A stretch of 60,072 nt of DNA from Deltaproteobacteria bacterium (GTDB lineage: Bacteria; Desulfobacterota; Syntrophia; Syntrophales; Smithellaceae): positions 1 through 60,072 of the forward strand of contig JAKLDS010000008.1 of the NCBI GenBank assembly GCA_022703375.1, given 5' to 3'. The position numbers and the translations under genes are program-made. The notes below the pieces were generated by a model that was not told where the DNA came from, ran no database searches, and saw only the letters and a list, made by a program, of their open reading frames with translations. This document shows, piece by piece, positions 42,707 through 52,286 of this stretch (the first letter of the stretch is position 1; each line of letters begins with the position of its first letter).

Positions 42707-43579
42707 TAAAACCTTATAATTTAGTAAATCGGCAGCGTAAGGGAAAACAAAAACAAGTAACTTGTAAATGTATTTATCCTCTGTAGGAAAAAAATAAAAA
42801 GTTGACACTTGGATATTCATCAATGCCTACAGAGCCAAAAGAGCTGAGTGAAATCGATATGCTTCATCGCACTATAGTGCATCAAACAATTTGATTTTAC
42901 GATATGTAAGCGTAAGTGGGAATGACTAAAACGATGGAATTTAAATGAAACTCGGACAAAAATATATTCTTTTCAGATAGAAAGACTTTCAGAAATATTT
43001 GAATTTTTTTACAAAATGGAGTGCCGACAGTTCTTCTATCTAAAAATAAGGATGATTTATTAAAGATTATGAGCAATCCGGGTAAAAACCGGCTGGCTGG
43101 CAATGATATCTGGTTTCAAACAGCGTAGTAACATTACGACATATAGGAAGCGAAACGTGGCAGTAATTCCTGTTGGGCGCGTTTTTCACATTTTGAAGCT
43201 GCATTAATTAAGAAATTTCTTCAACTTCCGTAATATGCTGGATTAGATGGTTTTAAAAAGCGTTGAACTTTAGGATGTATGGCAGCGTTAATAGACATAC
43301 AATTATTGAAGATGAGATGCCGGCCAGCTTGATTTTTCAAATTAATGACTGCCAAGTGCAATCAGAAAGAAACGTAAAGGGATGGAGGATTATTTCTGCA
43401 AATCATAGGGGCTTATTGAGTATCGTACATTTGCAGAAAAAATGATTCCCGTATTAGACATTGATTGTCCACATGATTATCATTCATCTGAATAGTTTTT
43501 CAAATGGCGGTTTTATTTGCCCAGCTAAAAAGAAGGTGAGAATTAAGATTTGAAAATAATTGAAAAGGAGTAACACGAA
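42707..43579. other. 870-bp gap with a palindrome and coding debris
   Basis: No intact gene is visible between the adenosyltransferase and crotonase genes. A perfect 12-bp palindrome GCACTATAGTGC lies at 42869-42880. A broken reading frame occupies about 42899-43128 (separate entry). A 60-codon frame at 43263-43445 has no family resemblance and no ribosome-binding site. The crotonase Shine-Dalgarno (AAAAGGAG) ends the gap. Confidence 0.6.
42899..43128 (+). pseudogene. degraded protein remnant, unidentified
   Basis: Two plus-strand frames join across the T-run near 43003-43010 to give one protein-like sequence: FQIERLSEIFEFFYK then NGVPTVLLSKNKDDLLKIM and NRLAGNDIWFQTA before TAG. The seam is at the AAAATGGAG region around 43013-43020. 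I cannot name the family. It could be chance, but the combined sequence is smoother than random translation. Confidence 0.3.
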
Positions 43580-44362
43580 ATGGACTACAAAAACATTCTT
43601 TTAAATATTGAAGAGAATATCGCGACAATTACCTTCAACCGGCCGAAAGCCCTCAATGCTATGAACGCGGAAACAATGGCGGAATTTTTTGCAGCCGCCA
43701 GTTTGTGTAAAAATGATGATAACGTTAAGGTTATAATATTAACCGGTTCCGGCGACAAAGCTTTTGTCGCCGGCGCTGATATTTCCCAGATGCAGGACTT
43801 AAGCGCACCTGAGGCGTTGCAATTCATGGAAATGGGGCATGATGTATTACGCCTCATAGAAGAGATGCCGAAACCCTCCATAGCAGCAATTAACGGTTTT
43901 GCTTTGGGAGGGGGCACGGAAATATCCATGGCCTGCGACATAAGAATAGCCTCGGAAAAAGCGGTATTCGGCCAGCCGGAAATATTAATCGGATTGATTC
44001 CCGGCTGGGGCGGCACCCAGCGTTTGCCACGACTGGTCGGCATGGGGGTTGCGAAGGAACTGATTTTAGGCGGCGGACAAATAAACGCTCAGCGGGCGTA
44101 CGAAATCGGACTGGTCAATAAAGTATTTCCCGCGGCGGCACTTATGGAAGAAACAAGGAAATTCGCCAGAAAGTTAGCTTCCATGCCTCCTTTCACAATG
44201 AAGATGGCAAAATACAGCATGAATTACGGCTATGATCTGCCGCTCTATAATGCCAACAAGCTGGAAGTAGAATGCTGCGCTCAGTGCTTCAGCACACAGG
44301 ATCAGAAAGAAGGAATGAAAGCCTTTCTGGAAAAAAGAAAGCCTAATTTTACCGGTCGTTAG
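43580..44362 (+). CDS. enoyl-CoA hydratase (crotonase family)
   Basis: A 260-aa crotonase, probably 3-hydroxybutyryl-CoA dehydratase or a broader enoyl-CoA hydratase. Both catalytic glutamates are in place: Glu114 in GGGTEISMACDIRIA and Glu134 in FGQPEILIGLIPGWGGTQRL. The oxyanion-hole segment is AFVAGADISQM. A strong Shine-Dalgarno precedes the ATG. Acyl-CoA dehydrogenase follows 65 nt later, the order of a short-chain acid (butyrate/crotonate) module. Confidence 0.94.
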   Translation: MDYKNILLNIEENIATITFNRPKALNAMNAETMAEFFAAASLCKNDDNVKVIILTGSGDKAFVAGADISQMQDLSAPEALQFMEMGHDVLRLIEEMPKPSIAAINGFALGGGTEISMACDIRIASEKAVFGQPEILIGLIPGWGGTQRLPRLVGMGVAKELILGGGQINAQRAYEIGLVNKVFPAAALMEETRKFARKLASMPPFTMKMAKYSMNYGYDLPLYNANKLEVECCAQCFSTQDQKEGMKAFLEKRKPNFTGR

Positions 44363-44427
44363 AAATTGAGAATTGTCACTCCAAAAAGGTGACGATCAAA
44401 TATAGAATCATTTAGGAGGTAACAATC

Positions 44428-45576
44428 GTGAATTTTGCACCAACAGAAGAACAAAAAATGGTTAGAGACATGGTTAAAAAGTTCGCCGAAACGGAAATAA
44501 AACCTATCGCGGCGGAACTGGACAAGACCCATCGGCATCCGGAAGAAATTTGCCGCAAGCTGGGAGAGATGGGTATTATGGGTGTATCCGTTCCCTGTGA
44601 ATACGGTGGAGCTGGCATGGACAACGTAGCTTATGTCATGGCGATGATTGAAATTTCCAAGGCCTGCGCGAGCTGCGGAGTTATTGTTTCCGTGAATAAT
44701 TCACTTTACGGTCATCCGGTAAAAACCTACGGGACGGAGGAACAGAAACATAAATTTCTGGAGCCGGTAGCCAGTGGCAAAGTTGAAGGCTGCTATGCCT
44801 TAACCGAAGCCGGCGCCGGTTCGGATGCCGCTTCATTAAAATGCCGGGCGGAATTAAAAGGCGACAAATACATCGTCAACGGCACCAAAACCTTCATCAC
44901 CAGCGGCAATGTGGCAACCTACTGCGTGCTGGCGGCGACAACAGATCCCGCTTCCGGCTACAAGGGAGTTATCAATCTGATTGTTGACTTGAAAAACACC
45001 AAGGGCTTCAAGGTTGGTAAAGTCGAAGAGAAGATGGGAATTCTGGCCTCCGGCACCTCCGAGCTGGTATTTGAAGATGCCGAAGTTCCGGCGGCAAACT
45101 TGCTGGGCAAACCCGGCCAGGGTTTCCAGCAAATGATGGCAGGTCTGAATGCCGGCCGCATCGGCATTGCCTCTCAGGCCATCGGTATCGGACGCGCCGC
45201 TCTGGAAGATGCTCTGGCTTATTCCAAGGAAAGAGTGCAATTCGGCAAGCCGATTAATACATTTCAGGCCATTCAGTTCAAGCTGGCGCAGATGGCAACC
45301 GAATTGGATGCTGCGGAATTACTGGTGCTGCGAGCCGCGTGGCTGGAGGATAACGGCCTCGATTTTGAGAAGGAATCGGCCATGTGCAAATTCTATGCAT
45401 CCGACGTAGCCATGCAGGCCGCGATTGAAGGCGTCCAGATTTTCGGCGGCTATGGTTACATCAAGGAATACCCCGCCGAACGGCATATGCGCGATGCCAA
45501 GATCTGCCAGATTTACGAAGGGACAAACGAAATTCAAAGAGTCGTTGTCGCACGGAAATTGTTAGGTTTAAGATAG
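44428..45576 (+). CDS. short-chain acyl-CoA dehydrogenase (butyryl-CoA type)
   Basis: A 382-aa FAD enzyme that oxidizes acyl-CoA to enoyl-CoA or works in reverse. Motifs are CYALTEAGAGSDAASL (FAD/substrate), GTKTFITSGNVATY and QIFGGYGYIKEYP; the catalytic base is Glu364 in YEGTNEIQR. The GTG start at 44428 has AGGAGGT 7 nt upstream. It works with the hydratase encoded before it. Electron-transfer flavoprotein genes are not adjacent. Confidence 0.95.
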   Translation: MNFAPTEEQKMVRDMVKKFAETEIKPIAAELDKTHRHPEEICRKLGEMGIMGVSVPCEYGGAGMDNVAYVMAMIEISKACASCGVIVSVNNSLYGHPVKTYGTEEQKHKFLEPVASGKVEGCYALTEAGAGSDAASLKCRAELKGDKYIVNGTKTFITSGNVATYCVLAATTDPASGYKGVINLIVDLKNTKGFKVGKVEEKMGILASGTSELVFEDAEVPAANLLGKPGQGFQQMMAGLNAGRIGIASQAIGIGRAALEDALAYSKERVQFGKPINTFQAIQFKLAQMATELDAAELLVLRAAWLEDNGLDFEKESAMCKFYASDVAMQAAIEGVQIFGGYGYIKEYPAERHMRDAKICQIYEGTNEIQRVVVARKLLGLR

Positions 45577-45617
45577 TTAAACGGTGAACAAACTATAAGT
45601 GAAAGAGGAGGGTTATT

Positions 45618-46106
45618 ATGATTGATTATCCCAAATATAAAAAAGTGCTTTTCTGTACAGATTTCTCTAAAAATTGTGAATTGGTTTTTGACTATGCCTT
45701 TGGTATAGCTAAACGCGATGAAGCTATGTTGTATATTCTTCATGTTATACCAACAATCCCTGATCAATATCATTCGGAAATACATTCATTTTTCCAAAAG
45801 GATAATATTTATGAAATAAATAAGTCCCTCGAAACTTCATGTATAGAAAAGTATGAGAACGAATATCTGCGAAATATCAAAGATAAGGAAAAAGTTAAAT
45901 TTATAATCAGACACGGTCGGGAAGAAGATGAAATTCTGAAATTCGCGGAGGAAGAAGGTGTAGATATTATTGTTATTGGGATACACGGAGAAACAGGAGT
46001 AAGGCATGCTATTCTGGGAAGTGTTGCTGAAAGGATTATTCGACAAAGTTCAGTACCGGTTTTTATAATTTCCTCTAAAACACTGCAGAAGCTGAACTTG
46101 ACTTAG
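45618..46106 (+). CDS. universal stress protein (UspA family)
   Basis: A 162-aa single-domain UspA protein with the N-terminal KKVLFCTDFSKNCELVFDYA strand-helix and the ATP-binding signature IGIHGETGVRHAILGSVAERII (G-2x-G-9x-G-S/T). GAGGAGG precedes the ATG. It is 42 nt after the acyl-CoA dehydrogenase, so it may share its transcript. Its sequence is more AT-rich than the two upstream genes. Confidence 0.92.
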   Translation: MIDYPKYKKVLFCTDFSKNCELVFDYAFGIAKRDEAMLYILHVIPTIPDQYHSEIHSFFQKDNIYEINKSLETSCIEKYENEYLRNIKDKEKVKFIIRHGREEDEILKFAEEEGVDIIVIGIHGETGVRHAILGSVAERIIRQSSVPVFIISSKTLQKLNLT

Positions 46107-46385
46107 CAATTAGATAAAAGGATTTGTCATTAATCTCTTGAATTGTTTTGCAATGATCAAATAAAAGAGAGTTTTATAATGATTACTGACAAGCTTGAGG
46201 GTAAGAAGTTAGAAGAGTATCGGGCTGCATCTTAATCTGCAATTGCTCAGGATAAAGTTAGTTCATGCTGATATGCAAGCACTAACCATATAGCGCTATT
46301 GCAATTGTGGGTTTGGTTTTTGATTCAAATTGCACAAAACCATTTAAAGACATGCATAAAGGCAATTAAGGGAAAAAATAACTAC

Positions 46386-48416
46386 ATGAAATTATTACAA
46401 CCATTTAAGCTCGGTAGTGTAGAATTAAAGAATCGGATAATTATGCCCGCCATTCATAATGGATTTTGTGAGAATGGATACATAACAGAGAAGGCAATTA
46501 ATTATTACAGGGAAAGAGCTTTAGGCGGGGTGGGGTTAATAATTACAGGTACGTGTACGATTGATCCATATCCCGGCTATTGGAGCATGAAGGCTAAAGC
46601 CAGAATTGGTGAGCAGGATAAGCGGCGGGGAAATTTCAATGAAATAGAGCTTGGTGATGATAAATTTATCCCGGGGCATAGCTTACTTGTAAAAGCAGTT
46701 CACGAAGCAGGGGCCAAAATAGGTGTGCAGATTATTCATTTTGGGCGTAATGAATGGTCTGAATGGCTGCCCATAGCGCCTTCGGCAATCCCATCTTTTC
46801 TTACCGGAATAACTCCCAGAGAAATGAATCTGGATGATATACAAGAGGTAAAAGGTTTTTTTGCTTCTGCCTCGCGGCGAGCAAAAGAAGCCGGATATGA
46901 CTTGGTTGAGGTGAGCGGGGGTTACCTTATCACACAGTTTTTCTCACCGTTAGGCAATATGCGGAAAGATGAGTATGGAGGCAGTTTTGAGAACAGAATG
47001 AGATTTGGGCTGGAAGTTATCGAAGCTGTTCGGCGGGAGGTAGGTGCTGATTTTCCCATAATGATGCGTTTCCCGGGCAGTGAGTTTATGCCTGGAGGCA
47101 ATACCAGCATCGATGCCCAGCGATTTGCTTGTAGATTGGAGGAATCTGGAGTAAATGCCTTCGATGTTACTGGCGGTGCCCATGAAACAAATATGCCGCA
47201 GATTACCATGAACGTTCCTCCGGGAGCTTTTACATATTTGGCGCAAGGCATTAAACAGGCAACGAATGTGCCGGTAGTTGCCTGCAACCGAATTAATGAT
47301 CCCCTGTTGGCTGAAGAAATATTATTAAATGACAGCGCTGATTTAATAGGGATGGCTCGACCACTGGTAGCCGATCCGGAACTACCAAACAAAGTTGCGC
47401 AAGGCCGTTATTCCGAAATTAGAAAATGCGTTGGCTGCAATCAGGGCTGCTTGGACAATATATTTGCCGGCAAAAAAATAACTTGTACTGTGAACGCTAG
47501 AGTTGGGCGTGAGAAAGAAACAGAGATAAAACCGGCAGAAAAATGCCGGAAAGTTTTAGTAATTGGAGCCGGGGTTTCAGGGATGGAAGCAGCGCGTGTG
47601 GCAGCGGCAAGGGGACATAATGTTACGCTTTGGGAAATGACTGATGAATTGGGTGGCCAGATTCTTAAAGCCGGAGCGGCTCCCGGACGAAGCGACCTTC
47701 TTAATATAGTAAATTACTATAGAGCGACTCTATCAGCTTCACAAGTTAATATTGCATTCAATAAAGAAGCTTCCTCAGATGCCATCAGAGCGCTTGCACC
47801 TGATTTTGTTATATTCTCTACCGGAGCCAAACCCATAATACCGCCTATATCGGGGATTAACAGCAGGCACGTCTTGGAGGCCGGTAAAGTTCTGCGGGAA
47901 CAGGTGGAACTGGGGCATCGTGTGGTTATTATCGGCGCCGGGGCGGTAGGCTGTGAAGTAGGAATGCGTATTGCCCTTATGGGCACCATCGATAGCAGGA
48001 CTATCAGGTTCCTCCTGCTGCATGAAGCTGAAACAGTAGAAAGAATTAAATACTTGGCTACTCATGGGACCAAAGAAGTGGTTATTATTGAGATGGATAA
48101 AAGTGCCGGAAGGGGATTAGGCAATTCCACTCGCTGGTTTATGCTAAACGAAATGAAACAGTTGGGAATTAAGATAATGACTTCTACCATAGCAAAATCC
48201 GTAGTTCCCGACGGCATACTGGTTACGCAATCAGATGGACAAGAAAAATTGATACCATGTGATAATGTAGTTATCGCTGTAGGATCCCGGCCGGATAACG
48301 CTTTATATAATGAAATAAAAGATGAATTTCCCTCCGCGTTGCTGGGAGATGCCGGTCGCGTGCGGACAGCGCTGGATGCGATACGAGAGGGTTTTGATGC
48401 TGGTTACAAGATATAA
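46386..48416 (+). CDS. 2-enoate reductase-like FMN/FAD/[4Fe-4S] flavoprotein
   Basis: A 676-aa protein of the old-yellow-enzyme/2,4-dienoyl-CoA reductase group. Residues 1-~345 are a TIM barrel with VSGGYLITQFFSPLGNMR, YGGSFENR and a DLIGMARPLVADPEL end. Cys348, 351, 355 and 367 bind [4Fe-4S]. From residue ~388 follows a double dinucleotide-binding region (LVIGAGVSGMEAA; VVIIGAGAVGCEVG). It should reduce an activated double bond with NAD(P)H or ferredoxin-derived electrons. An ATG 29 codons upstream is rejected because family similarity begins at MKLLQPFKLG. It lies ~280 nt after uspA. Confidence 0.9.
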   Translation: MKLLQPFKLGSVELKNRIIMPAIHNGFCENGYITEKAINYYRERALGGVGLIITGTCTIDPYPGYWSMKAKARIGEQDKRRGNFNEIELGDDKFIPGHSLLVKAVHEAGAKIGVQIIHFGRNEWSEWLPIAPSAIPSFLTGITPREMNLDDIQEVKGFFASASRRAKEAGYDLVEVSGGYLITQFFSPLGNMRKDEYGGSFENRMRFGLEVIEAVRREVGADFPIMMRFPGSEFMPGGNTSIDAQRFACRLEESGVNAFDVTGGAHETNMPQITMNVPPGAFTYLAQGIKQATNVPVVACNRINDPLLAEEILLNDSADLIGMARPLVADPELPNKVAQGRYSEIRKCVGCNQGCLDNIFAGKKITCTVNARVGREKETEIKPAEKCRKVLVIGAGVSGMEAARVAAARGHNVTLWEMTDELGGQILKAGAAPGRSDLLNIVNYYRATLSASQVNIAFNKEASSDAIRALAPDFVIFSTGAKPIIPPISGINSRHVLEAGKVLREQVELGHRVVIIGAGAVGCEVGMRIALMGTIDSRTIRFLLLHEAETVERIKYLATHGTKEVVIIEMDKSAGRGLGNSTRWFMLNEMKQLGIKIMTSTIAKSVVPDGILVTQSDGQEKLIPCDNVVIAVGSRPDNALYNEIKDEFPSALLGDAGRVRTALDAIREGFDAGYKI

Positions 48417-48473
48417 CGGGGGTATCCGTTATTTTGTATAAATTAATATTCTCATTTTCAATCAGGGGTAGTG

Positions 48474-48620
48474 TCAAGAATCTTTCGCACTTTTGTTTTT
48501 GAGCAGTTCCTCAATCTGGCAGTTTGTAATTTTTAGGCTAAGCCATTGCTGCCATATTTTCTGTCAATCTGTTCATATTCAAATATTGTCTGGTTCCCCA
48601 TCTTGTAGCTGATATATGCC
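48474..48620 (-). pseudogene. degraded minus-strand frame, unidentified
   Basis: Two minus-strand frames join at the GGCTTAGCC near 48535-48545: ISYKMGNQTIFEYEQIDRKYGSNG in one and LSLKITNCQIEELLKNKSAKDS to a TGA in the other. Together they read like the end of one protein with a single frameshift. No family is recognised. It lies just beyond the terminator of tRNA-Phe. Confidence 0.3.
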
Positions 48621-48670
48621 GGAGCCTGGCGGCAACAAGTATCAACTCGGATTGATATACAAAATGTGTA

Positions 48671-48704
48671 CAAAATAGAAAAGGGCTTCCTTGCGGAAGC
48701 CCTT
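48671..48704 (-). terminator. intrinsic terminator after tRNA-Phe
   Basis: AAGGGCTTCC (48681-48690) and GGAAGCCCTT (48695-48704) form a perfect 10-bp stem with loop TTGC. On the minus strand it is followed by TTCTATTTTG. It begins 6 nt after the tRNA 3' end. Confidence 0.85.
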
Positions 48705-48709
48705 GTACA

Positions 48710-48785
48710 TGGTGGGCCAGGACAGAATTGAACTGTCGACACTCGGATTTTCAGTCCGATGCTCTACCGACTGAGCTACCGGCCC
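48710..48785 (-). tRNA. tRNA-Phe (GAA)
   Basis: A 76-nt tRNA on the minus strand. Acceptor strands GGGCCGG and CTGGCCC pair, the D arm reads GCTCAGTCGGTAGAGC, the anticodon loop CTGAAAA gives GAA, and the T arm has GTTCAATTC. CCA is encoded. Confidence 0.95.
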
Positions 48786-48846
48786 GCCTTATGATTGAAA
48801 ATGCCTGAAAAAGCAGGGAAACCTCTATAAAATATGATTTCTTTTG

Positions 48847-49476
48847 TCAAGGTATTTTTTGGCTGTCCGTGTCCGGCTCAGCGGCCTTTTCGGCAATCTT
48901 ATTTTCCTCCTGTGGTTCAATATCTGTAATGTCCCTGTTGCCCGCTTCCTTGAGCGGTGCGTCGTCAACATTGACCTCATCCGGAATGGAAAAACCGTTT
49001 TTTATTTCTTCATCTTTGATAATGACGACCGTGCCGGCGATTTTATCATGCCAGCTCTGCTTTCTGCCGTCAAAAGCCGCCCAGATAAAGCCAAGGTAAA
49101 AAGGAATGCTGGAGATAATGCTGCCCACTGCCCTCAGAAAGGCGATGCCAAAGGATATTTTCTTCCCGTCCGCCGCATAAACCTGTAAACCGAGCAGCAT
49201 TTTGCCCGGCGTTCGCCCTGTCGCCCCGTGGAAATAGGTAAAGTAGGCGATGTAAATCACTGTGAATAATCCCATCAGAACGAGGGTGACTAAGGAGAGG
49301 CGTCCGGGGTCTGTAAATCCGGAGAAAAAATCCGCGCCTTCGCGGGATATTGCACCGGCGATGAGGGCAATTGTCGCAATGATGCACAGAATAAAAAAAA
49401 CTATAATAATTATTATGTTATCTATGGAAAAAGCTACCATGCGGCGCCAGAAACCACCATAATTATAAACCGCCAT
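48847..49476 (-). CDS. RDD family membrane protein
   Basis: A 209-aa membrane protein with three hydrophobic helices (about 14-42, 62-82, 108-128). The RDD-type signature is GFWRRMVAFSIDNIIIII at the start (Arg11/Arg12, Asp19) with a later WHDKIAGTVVI. The C-terminal ~60 residues are acidic and low-complexity. It follows rsmE with no gap. Function is unknown; RDD proteins have been linked to ion transport and membrane targeting. Confidence 0.85.
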   Translation of the reverse strand: MAVYNYGGFWRRMVAFSIDNIIIIIVFFILCIIATIALIAGAISREGADFFSGFTDPGRLSLVTLVLMGLFTVIYIAYFTYFHGATGRTPGKMLLGLQVYAADGKKISFGIAFLRAVGSIISSIPFYLGFIWAAFDGRKQSWHDKIAGTVVIIKDEEIKNGFSIPDEVNVDDAPLKEAGNRDITDIEPQEENKIAEKAAEPDTDSQKIP

Positions 49477-50244
49477 TTATCTCACCTCCACCGCATTGCT
49501 GAAAATACCTTTTTCATACTGAATAATGGATATTATTGCCGCCGCCGCAGTCTCCACTTTCAAAATGTGCCTGCCCAGACTCACCGAAGTAAAGCCGGCA
49601 GCGCAAGCCTGGGCAACCTCGTCTCGGGTAAGCCCGCCTTCCGGTCCCACAATTATGAAAGCGCCGTCACTTCCCGGGTTGCTTTTAGCGGTCAGCACAT
49701 CTTTAATTGTTGTTTGCGACTCCTCTTCCCAGAAAATCAGTTTCAAAGCCGCGTCATCCGCCCGGGCCAGCATTGACTTGTAAGATGCAATAGCCGCAAC
49801 TTCCGTTATCCCGGCGCTCCGGCAGCAACGCGCCGCTTCCTGTGTTATCTTCTGCCAGCGCGCCACTTTCAGGGGCGCCTTATCTTTATCAATCTTGCTG
49901 ACAGAACGTTCGGCGGCAAAGGGAATAATCCGGCTGATGCATAATTCCGCGGCCTCCCGCACTATCATGTCCATCTTGCCTGCTTTAGGCAGCGCCTGAG
50001 CCAGCGTAATCCTGATGCCGGAAGCTATATTCGTAATTCTTTCTTTTAATTCAAGCGAAACGCTCTGCTGCGCAAAGCTTTTGATGATGGCTTCATGTTC
50101 GTTGCCAAAACCATCAAAAATGTTAATCTTGTCGCCCGGCTGCAGCCGTAAAACCTGTTTTAAATATTGCCAGTTATCCCGGCCAAGTTCACATATCGGG
50201 CTATCTGTCAGACAGACGGGGCTGTATATTCTGGGAACTGTCAA
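49477..50244 (-). CDS. rsmE: 16S rRNA m3U1498 methyltransferase RsmE
   Basis: A 255-aa SPOUT methyltransferase. The N-terminal PUA-like part contains HxxQVLRLQPGDKI-type sequence (YLKQVLRLQPGDKINIFDG), and the SPOUT knot has IIVGPEGGLTRDEV and ASLGRHILKVETAA-like VSLGRHILKVETAAAAI. It methylates U1498 of 16S rRNA. Order prmA-rsmE is common in bacteria. Confidence 0.95.
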   Translation of the reverse strand: MTVPRIYSPVCLTDSPICELGRDNWQYLKQVLRLQPGDKINIFDGFGNEHEAIIKSFAQQSVSLELKERITNIASGIRITLAQALPKAGKMDMIVREAAELCISRIIPFAAERSVSKIDKDKAPLKVARWQKITQEAARCCRSAGITEVAAIASYKSMLARADDAALKLIFWEEESQTTIKDVLTAKSNPGSDGAFIIVGPEGGLTRDEVAQACAAGFTSVSLGRHILKVETAAAAIISIIQYEKGIFSNAVEVR

Positions 50245-50256
50245 TAATTATCTTCC

Positions 50257-51192
50257 TTAAGCTTTCTTTCTGAGCACATAGCAGATCCACTCGTTTTCTT
50301 TCAACTGCCGCTGCACAATCAGGTCTGAAGTTAAAAAACGCTCTTCGATATGGGGAATGTCCTGTTCGATAATGCCGGAGATAATCATGTAACCTTCAGG
50401 CAGCAACCGCTCTGCCAGGGAATGGCTAAGTTTTATCAATAATTTCGCCGTCAGATTGGCAATAATCAGGTTGCGCGGTTCGGCGGTGATTGCTGTCGCA
50501 TCGCCGTTAATAATCCGCACACGGCTATCAACCGCATTGATAGCCGCATTTTCCCGCGCGATTTCCACTGCTTTTTTGTCAATATCCACACATATTACTT
50601 CCTGAGCTCCCAGTTTGGCTGCGGTAATTCCCAGAATTCCCGTGCCGCAGCCGACATCCAGCGCTCGCCAGGATTCAACGGAACGGTCTTTCATGATAAC
50701 GTCTTCTATTGCCTCTATGCACATGCGGGTGGAAGCGTGCTGTCCTGTGCCGAAAGCCATGCCGGGATCAATCTCGATTACTATATCGCGGCTGGCTGGA
50801 CTGTATCTCTCCCAAGTGGGCTTGATGATGATATTGTTGCTTACCCGAACGGGTTTGAAATATTTTTTCCATTGTTCGCCCCAGTCCGGATCGGTGATAA
50901 TTTGAGTATGCAGGGAGGCTTTTTCCAAATCCGGGAAAATTTCTTCCAGGCTTTGCAAATATTTCTGAATAGCGGCCACTCTTTTTTCACTACGGACATC
51001 TTCCGGAAAAAAAGCCTTGATGGTTTCATCGGCCGCCGTCAGGGGAAAGTCGCCTTCTCCCTGAGATTCCACGGTTTCCTGATATACGCCCTGAGCGCCT
51101 TTTTCCGTCAGATAATTGGCCAGCGCGTCCATCATGATGGCGGGAGCCTCTATTTCAATCTTCAGCCATTTTTCCGGTTCTTTTTGTTCCAT
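50257..51192 (-). CDS. prmA: ribosomal protein L11 methyltransferase PrmA
   Basis: A 311-aa class I SAM methyltransferase. The N-terminal recognition domain (residues ~1-110) precedes DPGMAFGTGQHASTRMCIEA and the SAM motif LDVGCGTGILGITAAKLGA, then NLIIANLTAKLLIKL. It trimethylates L11. The gene starts a short minus-strand operon with rsmE and the RDD protein and is divergent from the GntR regulator. Confidence 0.95.
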   Translation of the reverse strand: MEQKEPEKWLKIEIEAPAIMMDALANYLTEKGAQGVYQETVESQGEGDFPLTAADETIKAFFPEDVRSEKRVAAIQKYLQSLEEIFPDLEKASLHTQIITDPDWGEQWKKYFKPVRVSNNIIIKPTWERYSPASRDIVIEIDPGMAFGTGQHASTRMCIEAIEDVIMKDRSVESWRALDVGCGTGILGITAAKLGAQEVICVDIDKKAVEIARENAAINAVDSRVRIINGDATAITAEPRNLIIANLTAKLLIKLSHSLAERLLPEGYMIISGIIEQDIPHIEERFLTSDLIVQRQLKENEWICYVLRKKA

Positions 51193-51286
51193 GAATTCAC
51201 CTGTGCGTTATCTATAAACTCTTTTCGGCAATATTTCAAGCCCGTTGGTCCTGTCGGTGATGCAACCGTTACCAAAAAATAAAAAC

Positions 51287-51324
51287 TTGACAAACGGTTT
51301 TTACTTGTATAGACGTTCGTACAA
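51287..51324 (+). promoter_or_regulatory. promoter and operator of the GntR regulator
   Basis: TTGACA at 51287-51292 is followed by TATAGA at 51308-51313 (15-nt spacing). A dyad TTGTA-N10-TACAA (51305-51324) covers the -10 and start, as expected for autoregulation by a GntR-type protein. Confidence 0.6.
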
Positions 51325-51354
51325 CTGAACAATGCCGGGGTGGGAGGATAACTT

Positions 51355-52095
51355 TTGGAGTTGGAAAGAATAGTTCTGGAAAACAAGCAGATGCCGCTGC
51401 ATTATCAGATTGCGGATTATCTGCTGCACATGGCTAAAAACAGCGAGTTTACTGCGACGGAAAAGCTGCCGCCGGAAGAGAAACTGCGGGATATTTTCGG
51501 TGTGAGCCGGGCCACAGTGCGGCATGCTCTTGAACACCTGTCCCGTCAGGGAGTGCTGATTAAGAAACAGGGCAAGGGAAACTTCTGGACGGAGTCTTCC
51601 CAGCAGCTAAAGAAAGAAAAACAGTCGGGTATTAACCGGCAGATATTTCAGGTAAGCGAGAAAACGTCAGTCAAAGTGAAAGGCAAAGACCTCGAAAAAG
51701 CGACTGATGCCGCAGCCGCTTTTTTGGGGCTGGATAAAGGAGCTATTGTTTATGTTTTCCGGCGTCAGCGTTTCATAGCGGGCGAACCGCTGAGTTATAC
51801 GGTTAATTATCTGCCGCAGGAGATAGGCTGTAAAATTCAGAAAAGACATCTGCAGCAAATGACAATGCTGGAAACGCTGGAGAATGTTGTCGGTATCACG
51901 CTGGGAGTTATTGAGCATGAGGTGGAAATAACAAGGGCCAACGGAGTTGTCGCCGGGCAACTGGGCATTGCACCGCTGGATCCGGTGCTGACAGTGAAGA
52001 CCTCGGTTTTTGATTACTTGCATAAGCCTGTGGAAATAGTCTGGACTTACTTTGTCGAAAACAAATATAAGTTTAAAGTTGTTCTCGACAAATAG
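51355..52095 (+). CDS. GntR/HutC-family regulator (UTRA domain)
   Basis: A 246-aa regulator. Residues ~10-75 form the GntR winged helix (MPLHYQIADYLLHMA, PPEEKLRDIFGVSRATVRHALEHL read in parts), and residues ~95-240 the UTRA ligand domain with YVFRRQRFIAGEPLSYTVNYLP. The start is TTG at 51355, with GGGAGGA 6 nt upstream. The next gene in the same direction is a propionyl-CoA synthetase after ~190 nt, so this may sense a carboxylic acid or CoA ester, which is inference. Confidence 0.9.
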   Translation: MELERIVLENKQMPLHYQIADYLLHMAKNSEFTATEKLPPEEKLRDIFGVSRATVRHALEHLSRQGVLIKKQGKGNFWTESSQQLKKEKQSGINRQIFQVSEKTSVKVKGKDLEKATDAAAAFLGLDKGAIVYVFRRQRFIAGEPLSYTVNYLPQEIGCKIQKRHLQQMTMLETLENVVGITLGVIEHEVEITRANGVVAGQLGIAPLDPVLTVKTSVFDYLHKPVEIVWTYFVENKYKFKVVLDK

Positions 52096-52286
52096 TTACT
52101 GGTGAAACTCAATTTTCAACAGCAAATTGCCGGAACATAAGGCGGCAGGTTGAAAATTGCATTTAGCAATCCCGGATATACAGTAATGAATGATTCGTTG
52201 CTTAATTTGGGATTTGTGCCAGGTGATAGTGGTTTCTCCGTCAAGGAGAGGGGATATAATTTATTTTATAAGGAAGGGAGAAAGTT

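Noticed and set aside
43263-43445. 60-codon plus-strand frame in the 870-bp gap
   Set aside because: No ribosome-binding site, no family resemblance and AT-rich intergenic composition.
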